From NCBI GenBank assembly GCA_030681795.1, contig JAUXRG010000101.1, forward strand, positions 1-46,016: a stretch of DNA of 46,016 nt, in the 5' to 3' direction. The notes below the pieces were generated by a model. It made no database searches, had not been told where the DNA came from, and saw only the letters and a list, made by a program, of their open reading frames with translations. Every line of letters begins with the position of its first letter. Positions within the stretch are counted from its first letter, which is position 1. Of this stretch, positions 32,862 to 41,993 are shown in pieces. This stretch comes from Rubrivivax sp. GTDB lineage: Bacteria; Pseudomonadota; Gammaproteobacteria; Burkholderiales; Burkholderiaceae_C. The translations under genes were made by a program, and so were the position numbers.

Positions 32862-33950
32862 TCACGAACGCGCCCCCGACGCAGCAGCACGCAGCCACCG
32901 CACCCGGTAAGCAATCAAGGTGTCGCAAGCCAGCAGCGTGAACAGCAGCAGCCCCTGGAACACCCCCGTCAGACTCTTGGGCAGCCCCATGCGCGACTGC
33001 GCCAGTTCACCGCCGATGTAGAACATGCTCATCAGCACGCCCGCGAACACGATGCCCACCGGGTGCAGCCGCCCGACATAGGCCACGATGATGGCTGCGA
33101 AGCCGTAGCCGGCGGGTACGTAAGGCGTCAGCTGGCCCAGCGGCCCGGCGGCTTCCAGCCCGCCCGCCAGGCCGGCCATGCCACCGCTGAGCAGCAGCGC
33201 CGTCCACAACGCGCTGCGCGACGAAAAACCGGCGTAACGCGCCGCCGCCGGTGCCAGCCCGCCCACCTGCAGCGCAAAACCGCGGTAGGTGCGGAAGAGG
33301 AAGACCCACAGCAGCGCCACCGCTCCCAGCGCCATCGGCAGCCCGATGTGGGCGCGCAGGTTCTGCACCAGCCGCGGGATCTTCGTCTCGGGCACGAAGG
33401 TGATGGTCTGCGGGAAGTTGTAGCCCGCCGGGTCCTTCCAGGGCCCGTACACCAGCCAGCCCAGCAGTTGCTCGGCGACGTAGACCAGCATCAGGCTGAC
33501 GAGGATTTCGTTGGCGTTGAAACGGTCGCGCAGCAGCGCCACGATGGCCGCCCACGCCATGCCGCCCAGTACGCCGGCCAGCAGGATGGGCACGACGATG
33601 CCGCGGCCGAGCCACACGGTGTCGGGCCCGGCCTGCATCGCCACCCAGCCCGCACACAGCGCGCCGACGACAAACTGCCCTTCGGCGCCGATGTTCCACA
33701 CATTGCTGCGGAAACACACCGCCAGCCCCAGCGCGATCAGGATCAGCGGCGTGGCCTTCACGCTCAGTTCCGACAGCGCGTACAGGCTGCTCAGCGGTTC
33801 GACGAAAAACATCTGCAGCCCGCGCAGCGGGTCCTTGCCCAGCAGCACGAAGAGGCCGACGCCGAAGAGCACCGTCACGGCCAAGGCCAGCAGCGGGCTG
33901 GCCAGTGACATCAGCTTGCTGGCTTGTGGGCGCGCTTCGAGCTTGAACAT
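32862..33950 (-). CDS. ABC transporter permease, nucleoside/purine (BmpA) type
   Basis: A 362-residue inner-membrane protein of the BPD_transp_2 family with about ten hydrophobic segments. Characteristic parts are ATPLILIALGLAVCFRSNVWNIGAEGQF, RDRFNANEILVSLMLVYVAEQLLGWLVYGPWKDP, RYAGFSSRSALWTALLLSGGMAGLAGG and PAGYGFAAIIVAYVGRLHP, as in YufP/NupP-like permeases for nucleosides or xanthine. It starts 13 bases after the ATPase gene. The usual partner permease and BMP binding protein are not downstream; the element with terminal repeats begins there. Confidence 0.92.
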   Translation of the reverse strand: MFKLEARPQASKLMSLASPLLALAVTVLFGVGLFVLLGKDPLRGLQMFFVEPLSSLYALSELSVKATPLILIALGLAVCFRSNVWNIGAEGQFVVGALCAGWVAMQAGPDTVWLGRGIVVPILLAGVLGGMAWAAIVALLRDRFNANEILVSLMLVYVAEQLLGWLVYGPWKDPAGYNFPQTITFVPETKIPRLVQNLRAHIGLPMALGAVALLWVFLFRTYRGFALQVGGLAPAAARYAGFSSRSALWTALLLSGGMAGLAGGLEAAGPLGQLTPYVPAGYGFAAIIVAYVGRLHPVGIVFAGVLMSMFYIGGELAQSRMGLPKSLTGVFQGLLLFTLLACDTLIAYRVRWLRAAASGARS

Positions 33951-33963
33951 GGGCAGGCCGGGC

Positions 33964-35481
33964 TCAGGCGATGTTCGCCATGTCGGGCTGCGCGTCCCAC
34001 AGCCCGCTCATCCAGGCGCCGATCTGCGCCACCGTGGTCTCGGCCACCGGCACGCCCGGCGACAGCCGGCCCTGCGCAATGACGTGCAGCCGGTCGGCCA
34101 GTTCGAACAGTTCGTCGAGCTCCTCGCTCACCACCAGCAGCGCGCAGCCGGCGTCGCGCAGCGCCAGCAGTTCACCGCGGATCTGCGCCGCCGCGCCCAC
34201 GTCCACGCCCCAGGTCGGCTGGCTGACGATCAGCAGCGTCGGGCCGGCCGCGATCTCGCGCCCGACGATGAACTTCTGCAGGTTGCCGCCCGACAGGCTC
34301 TTGGCTGCCGCGCCCGCGCCGCCGGCGCGCACGTGGAAACGCGCGATCAGCGCTTCGGCCAGGCGCTGCACACGCCCGGTGGCGATCCACCCCCACTTCG
34401 ACACCGCCTCGGTGCGCGTCAGCAGCGTGTTCTGCGCCAGGCTCAAGCTCGGCACAGCGCCGCGGCCCAGGCGTTCTTCGGGCACGAAGTGCAGGCCCAG
34501 CTTGCGGCGTTTGCGCGGGCTGGCCTGCGCGATGTCCTGGCCCTGCAACGTGATGCTGCCCGGCCCGGCACGCGGGTCTTCGCCCGACAGCGCCGCCATC
34601 AGTTCCTGCTGGCCGTTGCCCGAGACACCCGCAATGCCCACCACCTCGCCGGCACGCACCTCGAAGCCGATGCCGCGCAAGGCCATGCCGAAGGCGTCGG
34701 GCTGTGGCAGGCTCAGGCCACGCACCTGCAGCACCGGCGCGCCGGCCGTGGCCGCGCGGGTCTTCAAGGCCGGTGGCTCGGCACCGATCATCAGGCGCGA
34801 CAGGCTGGCGTTGCTCTCGCTGCGCGGGTCGACCTGGCCGGTCACCTTGCCGCCGCGCAGCACCGTGCACTGCGTGCACAGCGCGCGGATTTCGTCGAGC
34901 TTGTGGCTGATGTAGAGGATGCTGCAGCCCTGCGCGGCCAGGGTGCGCAGCGTGACGAAAAGTTTTTCCACCGCCTGCGGCGTCAGCACCGAGGTCGGCT
35001 CGTCCAGGATCAGCAACTGCGGTTTCGTCAGCAGCGCGCGCACGATCTCGACACGCTGGCGTTCACCGACGCTCAGCGTGTGCACCGGGCGCTGCGGGTC
35101 GACATCGAGGCCGTAGCTGGCCGCCACCTCGGTGATGCGCGCCGTCACCTCGGGCAGCTGGAGGTGTTTGTCCAGGCCCAGCCAGACGTTCTGCGCCGCC
35201 GTCAGCGTGTCGAACAGGCTGAAGTGCTGGTACACCATGCTGATGCCCAAAGCGCGCGCCTGCGCCGGGCTCTTCACGGCCACGGGCTGGCCGTTCCACA
35301 GCATCCGGCCTTCGTCGGGCAACACGGCGCCGTAGATGATCTTCATCAGCGTGCTCTTGCCGGCGCCGTTTTCGCCCAGCACGGCGTGGATCTCGCCGGC
35401 AAGCACGCGCAGGTTCACGCCGTCGTTGGCGCGAACCGCGGGGTACTGCTTGCTGATGCCGTGGAGTTCCAGTCGGGACAT
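33964..35481 (-). CDS. ABC transporter ATP-binding protein, duplicated (nucleoside/purine type)
   Basis: A 505-residue cytoplasmic ATPase with two ABC domains. The first is complete: Walker A GENGAGKST at 36-44, signature LSVGERQRVEIVRALL, Walker B LLILDEPTSVLTPQ. The second has the degenerate Walker A GVSGNGQQELMAALSG and signature LSGGNLQKFIVGREIAAGP, which is normal for the RbsA/YufO class. It energises the neighbouring permease. Lying beside guaD and xdhABC, it likely imports purines or nucleosides. MSRLELHGISKQYPAVRAND is the typical start. Confidence 0.94.
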   Translation of the reverse strand: MSRLELHGISKQYPAVRANDGVNLRVLAGEIHAVLGENGAGKSTLMKIIYGAVLPDEGRMLWNGQPVAVKSPAQARALGISMVYQHFSLFDTLTAAQNVWLGLDKHLQLPEVTARITEVAASYGLDVDPQRPVHTLSVGERQRVEIVRALLTKPQLLILDEPTSVLTPQAVEKLFVTLRTLAAQGCSILYISHKLDEIRALCTQCTVLRGGKVTGQVDPRSESNASLSRLMIGAEPPALKTRAATAGAPVLQVRGLSLPQPDAFGMALRGIGFEVRAGEVVGIAGVSGNGQQELMAALSGEDPRAGPGSITLQGQDIAQASPRKRRKLGLHFVPEERLGRGAVPSLSLAQNTLLTRTEAVSKWGWIATGRVQRLAEALIARFHVRAGGAGAAAKSLSGGNLQKFIVGREIAAGPTLLIVSQPTWGVDVGAAAQIRGELLALRDAGCALLVVSEELDELFELADRLHVIAQGRLSPGVPVAETTVAQIGAWMSGLWDAQPDMANIA

Positions 35482-35527
35482 GGAGGGAGATTGTCGGGAA
35501 ATCTCCGCGGCTGCCGATCAGGGTCGA

Positions 35528-36604
35528 TCAGAAGGTGTGGCGCACACCCGCCGCCAGCGTCGTGCCGCTGGACTTGCCGGTGTACTTGTCGCTCATGTAC
35601 AGCGCATAGACGTCGGTGCGCTTGCTCAGCGCGTAGCCGTAGCCCAGGGTCAGCATCTCGCTCTCGGGTTTGCCGGCCACGCCCGCGGTGGCGGTCTCGC
35701 TGCTGCCGTAGGCCACCTTGATGGCGCCCGGCCCCATCGGGATGGTGGCGCTGATGTTGATGATGTCCGTCTCGACCTGGGCCGTGGCCTTGGTCTCGAT
35801 GCTGCCGTACTGCAGGAATACCTTCGCGAACTTCAGGTCGACGCTGCCGCCCAGTTGCCAGGCCGACTGGCTGGAAAAGCCTGGGAAGGCCGAGATGCCG
35901 CGCCCCAGCACGCCCTGCGCCTCGACCTTCTGCCAGGCGCCGGTCAGGGCCAGCGGGCCGGCGAAATACAGCACGTTGCCGCCGATGTTCGGGCCGCGCG
36001 CGTTGGTGGCGCCTTCGCCGGCGGCCACCAGCAGGTTGGCGCTCAGGCCGCCCATGCTGGGCGTCGAATAGCCGATGCCGTTGTTCCAGCCCGAGTCACC
36101 CACCAGGGCGGCGTTGTTCGACTGCGTGCCGTGAGGGAAGTTGTAGTACTGGCGGATGGTTGGCGAATAGCCGAAGGAATCGCCGTAGCTGTTGAACAGC
36201 AGCGAACTCACGAACATCGGCGGGCCCATGCGACCCAGCTTCAGCGTGCCGAAACCGCCCGACAGGCTGACGTTGGCGTTGCGCGCCCAGAAGACGTCGA
36301 CACCCGGCACGCGGCCGGCGCCGCCGGAGTCGGCGAGCAGGAAGCTCTCGAGCGTGAAGCCGGCCTTCAGGCCGCCACCCAGGTCTTCGCTGCCCTTGAA
36401 GCCCAGGTAGCTGGTGCTCATGTTGCCGCTGTCCAGGCGCTTGAGCTTGGCACTGCCTGCGGTCTGGAACTGGCCGGCGGACAGGTCGATCAGGCCATAG
36501 AGCTGGACGGAAGACTGTGCGGATGCGCTGGCGGTGGCGAGCAGGCCGCCAAGGGCCAGGACGGTGGTGCGCGCTACAAGGCCAGGGGTTGCGGGACGGG
36601 GCAT
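35528..36604 (-). CDS. Trimeric porin of the Burkholderiales OmpC-like family
   Basis: A 358-residue outer membrane porin. The signal peptide ends near ATASASAQ, followed by SSVQLYGLIDLSAGQ, the hallmark of this family. SYLGFKGSEDLGGGLKAGFTLES and ARNANVSLSGGFGTLKLGR are also diagnostic, and the chain ends in Phe (VRHTF), needed for BAM recognition. AGGAGGA just before ATG 36604 decides the start over an in-frame ATG at 36637. Its place between guaD and the ABC genes suggests it admits purines across the outer membrane. Confidence 0.93.
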   Translation of the reverse strand: MPRPATPGLVARTTVLALGGLLATASASAQSSVQLYGLIDLSAGQFQTAGSAKLKRLDSGNMSTSYLGFKGSEDLGGGLKAGFTLESFLLADSGGAGRVPGVDVFWARNANVSLSGGFGTLKLGRMGPPMFVSSLLFNSYGDSFGYSPTIRQYYNFPHGTQSNNAALVGDSGWNNGIGYSTPSMGGLSANLLVAAGEGATNARGPNIGGNVLYFAGPLALTGAWQKVEAQGVLGRGISAFPGFSSQSAWQLGGSVDLKFAKVFLQYGSIETKATAQVETDIINISATIPMGPGAIKVAYGSSETATAGVAGKPESEMLTLGYGYALSKRTDVYALYMSDKYTGKSSGTTLAAGVRHTF

Positions 36605-36620
36605 GGGATTCCTCCTCTTC

Positions 36621-36639
36621 GGTTGAAAACAGTTCAACC
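36621..36639 (-). promoter_or_regulatory. Perfect inverted repeat upstream of the porin
   Basis: GGTTGAA/TTCAACC with a 5-base centre lies 17 bases upstream of the porin ATG and 30 bases after the guaD stop. It may be an operator for a purine-responsive LysR or GntR-type regulator, or a hairpin ending guaD transcription. No T run follows. Confidence 0.45.
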
Positions 36640-36668
36640 TCGGATTAGCAAGAAGCGATCCGGGCCTG

Positions 36669-38024
36669 TCACCGGCCTGTCGTCGCCCCTGCCGTCCCTC
36701 CCGTCATCGCACCCTGCACCCGCCGCCCCGCCACGTAGGTGGCAGCGAGGTTGCGCTCGTCGCCCAGTGTCATCCACGCAAAGACGCGGGCATGCAGCGC
36801 CTGCGCCGGGGCGCCGGCCACCGCGCCGCGCGCCACGGCATCGCGGTGGCTGGCCACCGGGCCGTGCGCCCAGTCCCAGACCGCCAGGTCGGCCAGCGTG
36901 CCGGCGCCCAGGTGGCCGATCTCGTGCGCCAGCCCCAGCGCTTCGGCCGCGCCGCGCGTGGCGGCGTGCAGCGCGGTCCAGGCCGTCAGCCGCGTGCCGC
37001 GCAGGGCCTGCACCTTGTAGGCCTCGGCCAGCGTGCGCAGCTGGCACAGGCTGGTGCCGCCGCCGACGTCGCTGGCGATGCTGACGCGGTGGCCGGCGTC
37101 GATGGCCGCCTGCCAGTCGAAGAGGCCGCTGCCCAGGAAGAGGTTGCTGCTCGGGCTGTGGGCGATGTGCGCACCGGTCTCGCACAGCAATGCCCTGTCG
37201 TGGGCGTCGAGCCAGATGCCGTGCGCCAGCACGGCGCGTTCGTGCAGCAAACCGGCGTGGTGGTAGACGTCGAGGTAGCTGCGCGCCTCGGGGTAGAGCG
37301 CGGCGACCCACTTCACCTCGTCCAGGTTTTCGGCCACGTGCGTCTGCATGTAGAGGCCGGCGTGGCGGCGGCCCAGCTCACCGGCCATCGCCAGTTGTTC
37401 GGGCGAGCTGGTGACGGCGAAGCGGATGGTCGCGGCATAGGCGTTGCGCCCCTGGCCGTGCCAGCGGGCGATGAGCGCCTCGCAGTCGCGTTCGGCGCCG
37501 GCCACGTCGTCGCACAGGGCCGCGGGCGCGTGGCGGTCCATCAGCACCTTGCCGGTGACCAGGCGCATGCCGCGGGCCTGGGCGGCGGCGAAGAGCGCGT
37601 CGGTGGCGTGGCGGTGCACGGTGGGGAAAACCACCGCAGCCGTGGTGCCGTGGGCCAGCAGCGCGTCCAGGAAGCGGGCCGCGCCTTCTTCGGCCACCGC
37701 GGTGTCGGCAAAACGCTGCTCGGCGGGGAAGGTGTAGGTCTCCAGCCAGTCCAGCAGCCCGGCGCCCCAGCTGGCGATGACGTCGAGCTGCGGGCAATGC
37801 ACGTGGCTGTCGATGAAGCCGGGCAGCAGCAGGCGGCCGCGGTGGTCGTGGCGCTGCCAGTCGGGGCCGGGCTCGAAGGCCGCCGCCGGCTCGGCGCCGG
37901 CGATGCGGCCGCCGTCGACGAGCAGCCAGTGGTCGGGGCGGAAACGCACGCCGTCCATCGTCGGGTTGCCCCAGGACGGCGTGGCGGTGAAATCGAGCAG
38001 GTCGGCGCGCAGGGCAGTTTTCAT
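36669..38024 (-). CDS. guaD: Guanine deaminase
   Basis: Hydrolyses guanine to xanthine and ammonia in the cytoplasm, feeding xanthine dehydrogenase. From ATG 38024 it has 451 residues. The metal motif LPGFIDSHVHCPQ (HVH at 74-76) and the later MQTHVAENLDEVKW, VLAHGIWL and HSPSSNLFLGSGLF plus SDVGGGTSLCQL are diagnostic for the amidohydrolase GuaD. In-frame ATGs at 38036 and 38039 would add up to five residues; no ribosome-binding site decides. It is divergent from xdhA. Confidence 0.94.
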   Translation of the reverse strand: MKTALRADLLDFTATPSWGNPTMDGVRFRPDHWLLVDGGRIAGAEPAAAFEPGPDWQRHDHRGRLLLPGFIDSHVHCPQLDVIASWGAGLLDWLETYTFPAEQRFADTAVAEEGAARFLDALLAHGTTAAVVFPTVHRHATDALFAAAQARGMRLVTGKVLMDRHAPAALCDDVAGAERDCEALIARWHGQGRNAYAATIRFAVTSSPEQLAMAGELGRRHAGLYMQTHVAENLDEVKWVAALYPEARSYLDVYHHAGLLHERAVLAHGIWLDAHDRALLCETGAHIAHSPSSNLFLGSGLFDWQAAIDAGHRVSIASDVGGGTSLCQLRTLAEAYKVQALRGTRLTAWTALHAATRGAAEALGLAHEIGHLGAGTLADLAVWDWAHGPVASHRDAVARGAVAGAPAQALHARVFAWMTLGDERNLAATYVAGRRVQGAMTGGTAGATTGR

Positions 38025-38156
38025 GGCGGGGTGCATCATCGCCCAGCCGGCGGCCCGGCTTGGCGAGCGCGCTGTCGGCGCGGCAATTGCATGGTCATCG
38101 CATGCGCCCGCGCGCTGGCTTACCCTTCAGTCCCCATGCCCCCTGCCGACGAGACG
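38025..38156. promoter_or_regulatory. Divergent promoter region guaD / xdhA
   Basis: These 132 bases hold the 5' ends of the two purine-degradation operons. They contain a palindrome GCAATTGC at 38083-38090 and a 6 bp hairpin AGCCGG/CCGGCT at 38045-38060. A TTGCAT at 38087-38092 could be a + strand -35, without a good -10. A shared operator is likely by position only. Confidence 0.4.
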
Positions 38157-39641
38157 ATGAACACCCGCCCCCTCCGCTTCCTGCACCGCGGTGCGGTGGT
38201 CGAAGTGGCCGACGCCGCGCCCACCCGCACCGTGCTGGAATGGCTGCGCGAAGACGCGCGCTGCAGCGGCACCAAGGAAGGCTGCGCCGAGGGCGACTGC
38301 GGCGCCTGCATGGTGGTGCTGGGTGAACTGGACGATGCCGGCGGGCTGCAGCTGCGGCCCGTCAACGCGTGCATCCAGTTCCTGCCCACGCTCGACGGCA
38401 AGGCGCTGTTCACGGTCGAAGACCTGGCTGCGGCCGATGGCAGGCTGCACCCGGTGCAGCAGGCGATGGTCGACTGCCACGGTTCGCAATGCGGCTTCTG
38501 CACGCCGGGTTTCGTGATGTCGATGTGGGCGGGCTACGAAGGCCGCGCGCCGGGCGCCTCGCCTCGCAGCCGCCAGCAGCTGGCCGACGAACTGAGTGGC
38601 AACCTGTGCCGCTGCACGGGCTACCGGCCCATCCTGGACGCCTCGCAGCGGGCCTGCGCCGCGCCGCCGGTGCGGCTGGACCGCGCCCCTGTGCGCGCCG
38701 CGCTGCAGGCGCTGCGGGCCACGCCGCCGCTGCACTACCTGGCCGCCGGCCATGCGCCCTTCCACGCCCCGCGCACGCTGGACGCACTGGCCACGCTGCG
38801 TGTGCAGCGCCCCGCAGCGAAACTGCTGGCCGGCAGCACCGACATGGGCTTGTGGGTCACCAAGCAGTTCCGTGACCTGGGCGAGCTGATCTCGCTCGGC
38901 GGCGTGGCCGAACTGCGTCGCATCGAACACAGCCCGGCGCACATCAGCATCGGCGCTGGCGCGTCGCTCGAAGCCGCCTGGGCGGCGCTGGCCGCCGAAT
39001 GGCCATCGCTGCGCGATGTCTGGCTGCGTTTTGCTGCGCCGCCGCTGCGCCGCGCCGGCACGATGGGCGGCAACGTCGCCAACGGCTCGCCGATCGGTGA
39101 TTCGGCGCCGGTGCTCATCGCACTGGGCGCCGTCATCGTGCTGCAGCGTGGCGCGGCGCTGCGGCGCATGGCGCTGGAGGACTTCTACGTCGGCTACCTG
39201 CAGAACCGGCTGGCGCCGGGCGAGTTCGTGCGTGCGCTGGAGGTGCCGCGCGCGCGGCCGGGCCAGGCCGTGCGCGCCTACAAGATCAGCAAACGTTTCG
39301 ACTGCGACATCTCCGCGGTCTGCGCGGCCATTGCGCTGCAACTGAAGGGCGACGTGGTCGAAGACCTGCGCATCGCCTACGGCGGCATGGCCGCCACCGT
39401 GAAGCGCGCGCCCTTGGCCGAAGCCGCGTTGCGGGGCCAGCCCTGGGCCGAAGCCGCGCTGCAGGCCGCGATGGCGGCGCTGGCGCAGGACTTCACGCCC
39501 CTCACCGACATGCGCGCCAGCGCCGGCTACCGTCTGCAGGTGGCGCAGAACCTGCTGCGGCGCTGCTGGCTGGAGACGCGCGCCGATGCGCCGTTGCCGG
39601 AGAGTGCGCTCAGCGTCTGGGCGCGCGGGGTCGACGCATGA
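38157..39641 (+). CDS. xdhA: Xanthine dehydrogenase small subunit (FeS/FAD)
   Basis: Transfers electrons from the Mo centre via two [2Fe-2S] clusters and FAD to NAD in oxidation of hypoxanthine and xanthine to urate. The 494-residue product has plant-type cluster Cys43, Cys48, Cys51 and Cys72 (GCAEGDCGAC) and the second cluster Cys112, Cys115, Cys151 and Cys153 (QCGFCTPGF, CRCTG). The FAD domain follows with LAGSTDMGLW and GTMGGNVANGSPIGD. All ligands are present. Start at ATG 38157 or 38136. Its stop overlaps xdhB (ATGA). Confidence 0.96.
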   Translation: MNTRPLRFLHRGAVVEVADAAPTRTVLEWLREDARCSGTKEGCAEGDCGACMVVLGELDDAGGLQLRPVNACIQFLPTLDGKALFTVEDLAAADGRLHPVQQAMVDCHGSQCGFCTPGFVMSMWAGYEGRAPGASPRSRQQLADELSGNLCRCTGYRPILDASQRACAAPPVRLDRAPVRAALQALRATPPLHYLAAGHAPFHAPRTLDALATLRVQRPAAKLLAGSTDMGLWVTKQFRDLGELISLGGVAELRRIEHSPAHISIGAGASLEAAWAALAAEWPSLRDVWLRFAAPPLRRAGTMGGNVANGSPIGDSAPVLIALGAVIVLQRGAALRRMALEDFYVGYLQNRLAPGEFVRALEVPRARPGQAVRAYKISKRFDCDISAVCAAIALQLKGDVVEDLRIAYGGMAATVKRAPLAEAALRGQPWAEAALQAAMAALAQDFTPLTDMRASAGYRLQVAQNLLRRCWLETRADAPLPESALSVWARGVDA

Positions 39642-41983
39642 ACGCGGGCGACGAAGCCGCCTCGGTGGTCGGGCGCAGCCTGCCGCACGAATCGGCGCAC
39701 CTGCATGTCGCGGGCGCCGCGCCCTACACCGACGACCTGCCCGAACTGGCCGGCACGCTGCACGCCGCGCTCGGCCTGTCGCACATCGCGCACGGTGTCA
39801 TCGAAGCGCTCGATCTCGCCGCCGTGCGGGCCATGCCCGGCGTGGTGGATGTCTTCACGGCCCGCGACATCCCGGGCGCCAACGACTGCGGCCCGCTGCT
39901 GCACGACGACCCCATCCTCGCCGGCGAAGTGGGCGACACGCTGCGCTACGTCGGCCAGCCGGTGTTCGCCGTGGTGGCGTGCACACGCGACGCGGCACGC
40001 CGCGCGGCCGCGCTGGCCAAGCAGGTGGTGAAGGCGCGGGCGCTGCCGCCGCTGCTCACCGCCGAGGCTGCGCACGCCTTGCAGCAGTATGTGTTGCCGC
40101 CCATGCACCTGCAGCGTGGTGAGGCTGCCGCCGCCATCGCCGCAGCGCCGCAGCGCCTGCGCGCGGCATTCGACCTCGGCGGCCAGGAGCAGTTCTACCT
40201 GGAAGGGCAGATCAGCTATGCGCTGCCCACCGAGAACGGCGGCATCCGGCTGCTGTGCAGCACCCAGCATCCGAGCGAGATGCAGCAGCTGCTGGCCCAT
40301 GTGCTGCAGCGCCCGGCGCATGCGGTGCAGGTGGAGTGCCGGCGCATGGGCGGCGGCTTCGGCGGCAAGGAATCGCAGAGCGGCCTGTTCGCCTGCGTGG
40401 CGGCGCTGGCCGCCGTGCGCCTGCGCGCGCCGGTGAAGCTGCGTGTCGACCGCGACGACGACTTCCTCATCACCGGCCGCCGCCACCCCTTCCACTTCGA
40501 CGCCGAGGTCGGTTTCGACGCCAGCGGCCGCCTGCTGGGCGCCCAGGCCACGATGCTGGCCAACGCCGGCCATTCGGCGGATTTGTCTGGCCCGGTGATG
40601 ACACGCGCGCTGTGCCACTTCGACAACGCCTACTGGCTGCCGCACGTGGCCGTGCACGGCTACTGCGCGAAGACGAACACGCAGAGCAACACCGCCTTCC
40701 GCGGTTTCGGCGGGCCGCAGGGCGCCTTTGCCATGGAATACCTCCTGGACAGCGTGGCGCGCCGGCTGGGGCTGGACGCGCTGGACGTGCGGCGCGCCAA
40801 CCTCTATGGCACGGTGTCGAACAACGAGACACCCTATGGGCAGGTGGTCGACGACAACGTGTTGCCCGAACTGCTGGATCAACTGGAAACCAGCAGCGAC
40901 TACCGCGCCCGCCGCGCGGCCATCCAGGCCTTCAACGCCACCAGCCCGGTGCTGAAGAAAGGCCTGGCGCTGACGCCGCTGAAGTTCGGCATCAGCTTCA
41001 ACGTCACGCACCTGAACCAGGCCGGCGCGCTGGTGCACGTCTACACCGACGGCAGCGTGCTCGTGAACCACGGCGGCACCGAGATGGGCCAGGGCCTGAA
41101 CACCAAGGTGGCGCAGGTGGTGGCGCAGGAACTGGGTCTGTCGCTGTCGGCCGTGCGCTGCAGCGCCACCGACACCAGCAAGGTGGCCAACACCTCGGCC
41201 ACCGCGGCCAGCACCGGCAGCGACCTCAACGGCAAGGCCGCGCAGCACGCCGCGCACCAGGTGCGTGAACGGCTGGCCGCCTTCTGCGCCGCCCAGGGCG
41301 GTTGCAGCGCCGCCGAGGTGGTGTTCAGCGGTGACTGCGTGCACTTTGCCGGTCAGACGCGGCCGTTTGCCGACGTCGTGCAGCAGGCCTACCTGGCCCG
41401 CGTGCAGCTGTGGAGCGATGGTTTCTACGCCACGCCCGGCCTGCACTGGGACAAGGCCAGGCTGCAGGGTCGGCCCTTCCACTATTTCGCTTACGGTGCC
41501 GCGGTGAGCGAGGTGCTGCTGGACACGCTGACCGGCGAATGGAAGCTGCAACGCGCCGACGTGCTGCATGACGCCGGCCAGTCGATCAACCCGGCCATCG
41601 ACATCGGCCAGGTCGAAGGCGCCTTCATCCAGGGCATGGGCTGGCTGACCATGGAAGAGCTCGTCTGGCACCCGGCCGACGGCTCGCCGAGGGCCGGCCT
41701 GCTGCTGACGCACGCGCCCAGCACCTACAAGATCCCGACCGCCAACGACTGCCCCGCCGACTTCCGCGTGCGCCTCTTCGACCGGCCGAACGGGCAGGAC
41801 AGCATCCACCGCAGCAAGGCCGTCGGCGAGCCGCCGCTGCTGCTGCCCTTCAGCGTTTTTTTCGCGCTGCGCGACGCGGTGTCGGCCGCCGGCGGCCACC
41901 GCAGCGACCCGCCGCTGCAGGCGCCGGCCACGCCCGAGGCGCTGCTGCGCGCGGTCAGCGCGGTGCAGGCCGCGTCGGCGTGA
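39638..41983 (+). CDS. xdhB: Xanthine dehydrogenase large subunit (molybdopterin)
   Basis: The 781-residue Mo-cofactor subunit where purine oxidation takes place. Seen are GGGFGGKES near 236-243, NTAFRGFGGPQGAFAMEYLLD near 350, GGTEMGQGLNTKVAQVVAQELG, and the catalytic Glu731 in KAVGEPPLLLPF, matching the known Glu of bacterial XdhB. The start ESAHLHVAGAAPYTDDLPE is typical. Length is normal and the gene is intact. It is followed after 10 bases by xdhC. Confidence 0.96.
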   Translation: MNAGDEAASVVGRSLPHESAHLHVAGAAPYTDDLPELAGTLHAALGLSHIAHGVIEALDLAAVRAMPGVVDVFTARDIPGANDCGPLLHDDPILAGEVGDTLRYVGQPVFAVVACTRDAARRAAALAKQVVKARALPPLLTAEAAHALQQYVLPPMHLQRGEAAAAIAAAPQRLRAAFDLGGQEQFYLEGQISYALPTENGGIRLLCSTQHPSEMQQLLAHVLQRPAHAVQVECRRMGGGFGGKESQSGLFACVAALAAVRLRAPVKLRVDRDDDFLITGRRHPFHFDAEVGFDASGRLLGAQATMLANAGHSADLSGPVMTRALCHFDNAYWLPHVAVHGYCAKTNTQSNTAFRGFGGPQGAFAMEYLLDSVARRLGLDALDVRRANLYGTVSNNETPYGQVVDDNVLPELLDQLETSSDYRARRAAIQAFNATSPVLKKGLALTPLKFGISFNVTHLNQAGALVHVYTDGSVLVNHGGTEMGQGLNTKVAQVVAQELGLSLSAVRCSATDTSKVANTSATAASTGSDLNGKAAQHAAHQVRERLAAFCAAQGGCSAAEVVFSGDCVHFAGQTRPFADVVQQAYLARVQLWSDGFYATPGLHWDKARLQGRPFHYFAYGAAVSEVLLDTLTGEWKLQRADVLHDAGQSINPAIDIGQVEGAFIQGMGWLTMEELVWHPADGSPRAGLLLTHAPSTYKIPTANDCPADFRVRLFDRPNGQDSIHRSKAVGEPPLLLPFSVFFALRDAVSAAGGHRSDPPLQAPATPEALLRAVSAVQAASA

Positions 41984-41993
41984 CGCCCGCGCC

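Noticed and set aside
32341..32928. Frames on both strands through the repeat region with Ser-Leu-Arg repeats
   Set aside because: They follow the 9-base repeat units and appear on both strands in both copies, so they reflect the repeat and not a protein.
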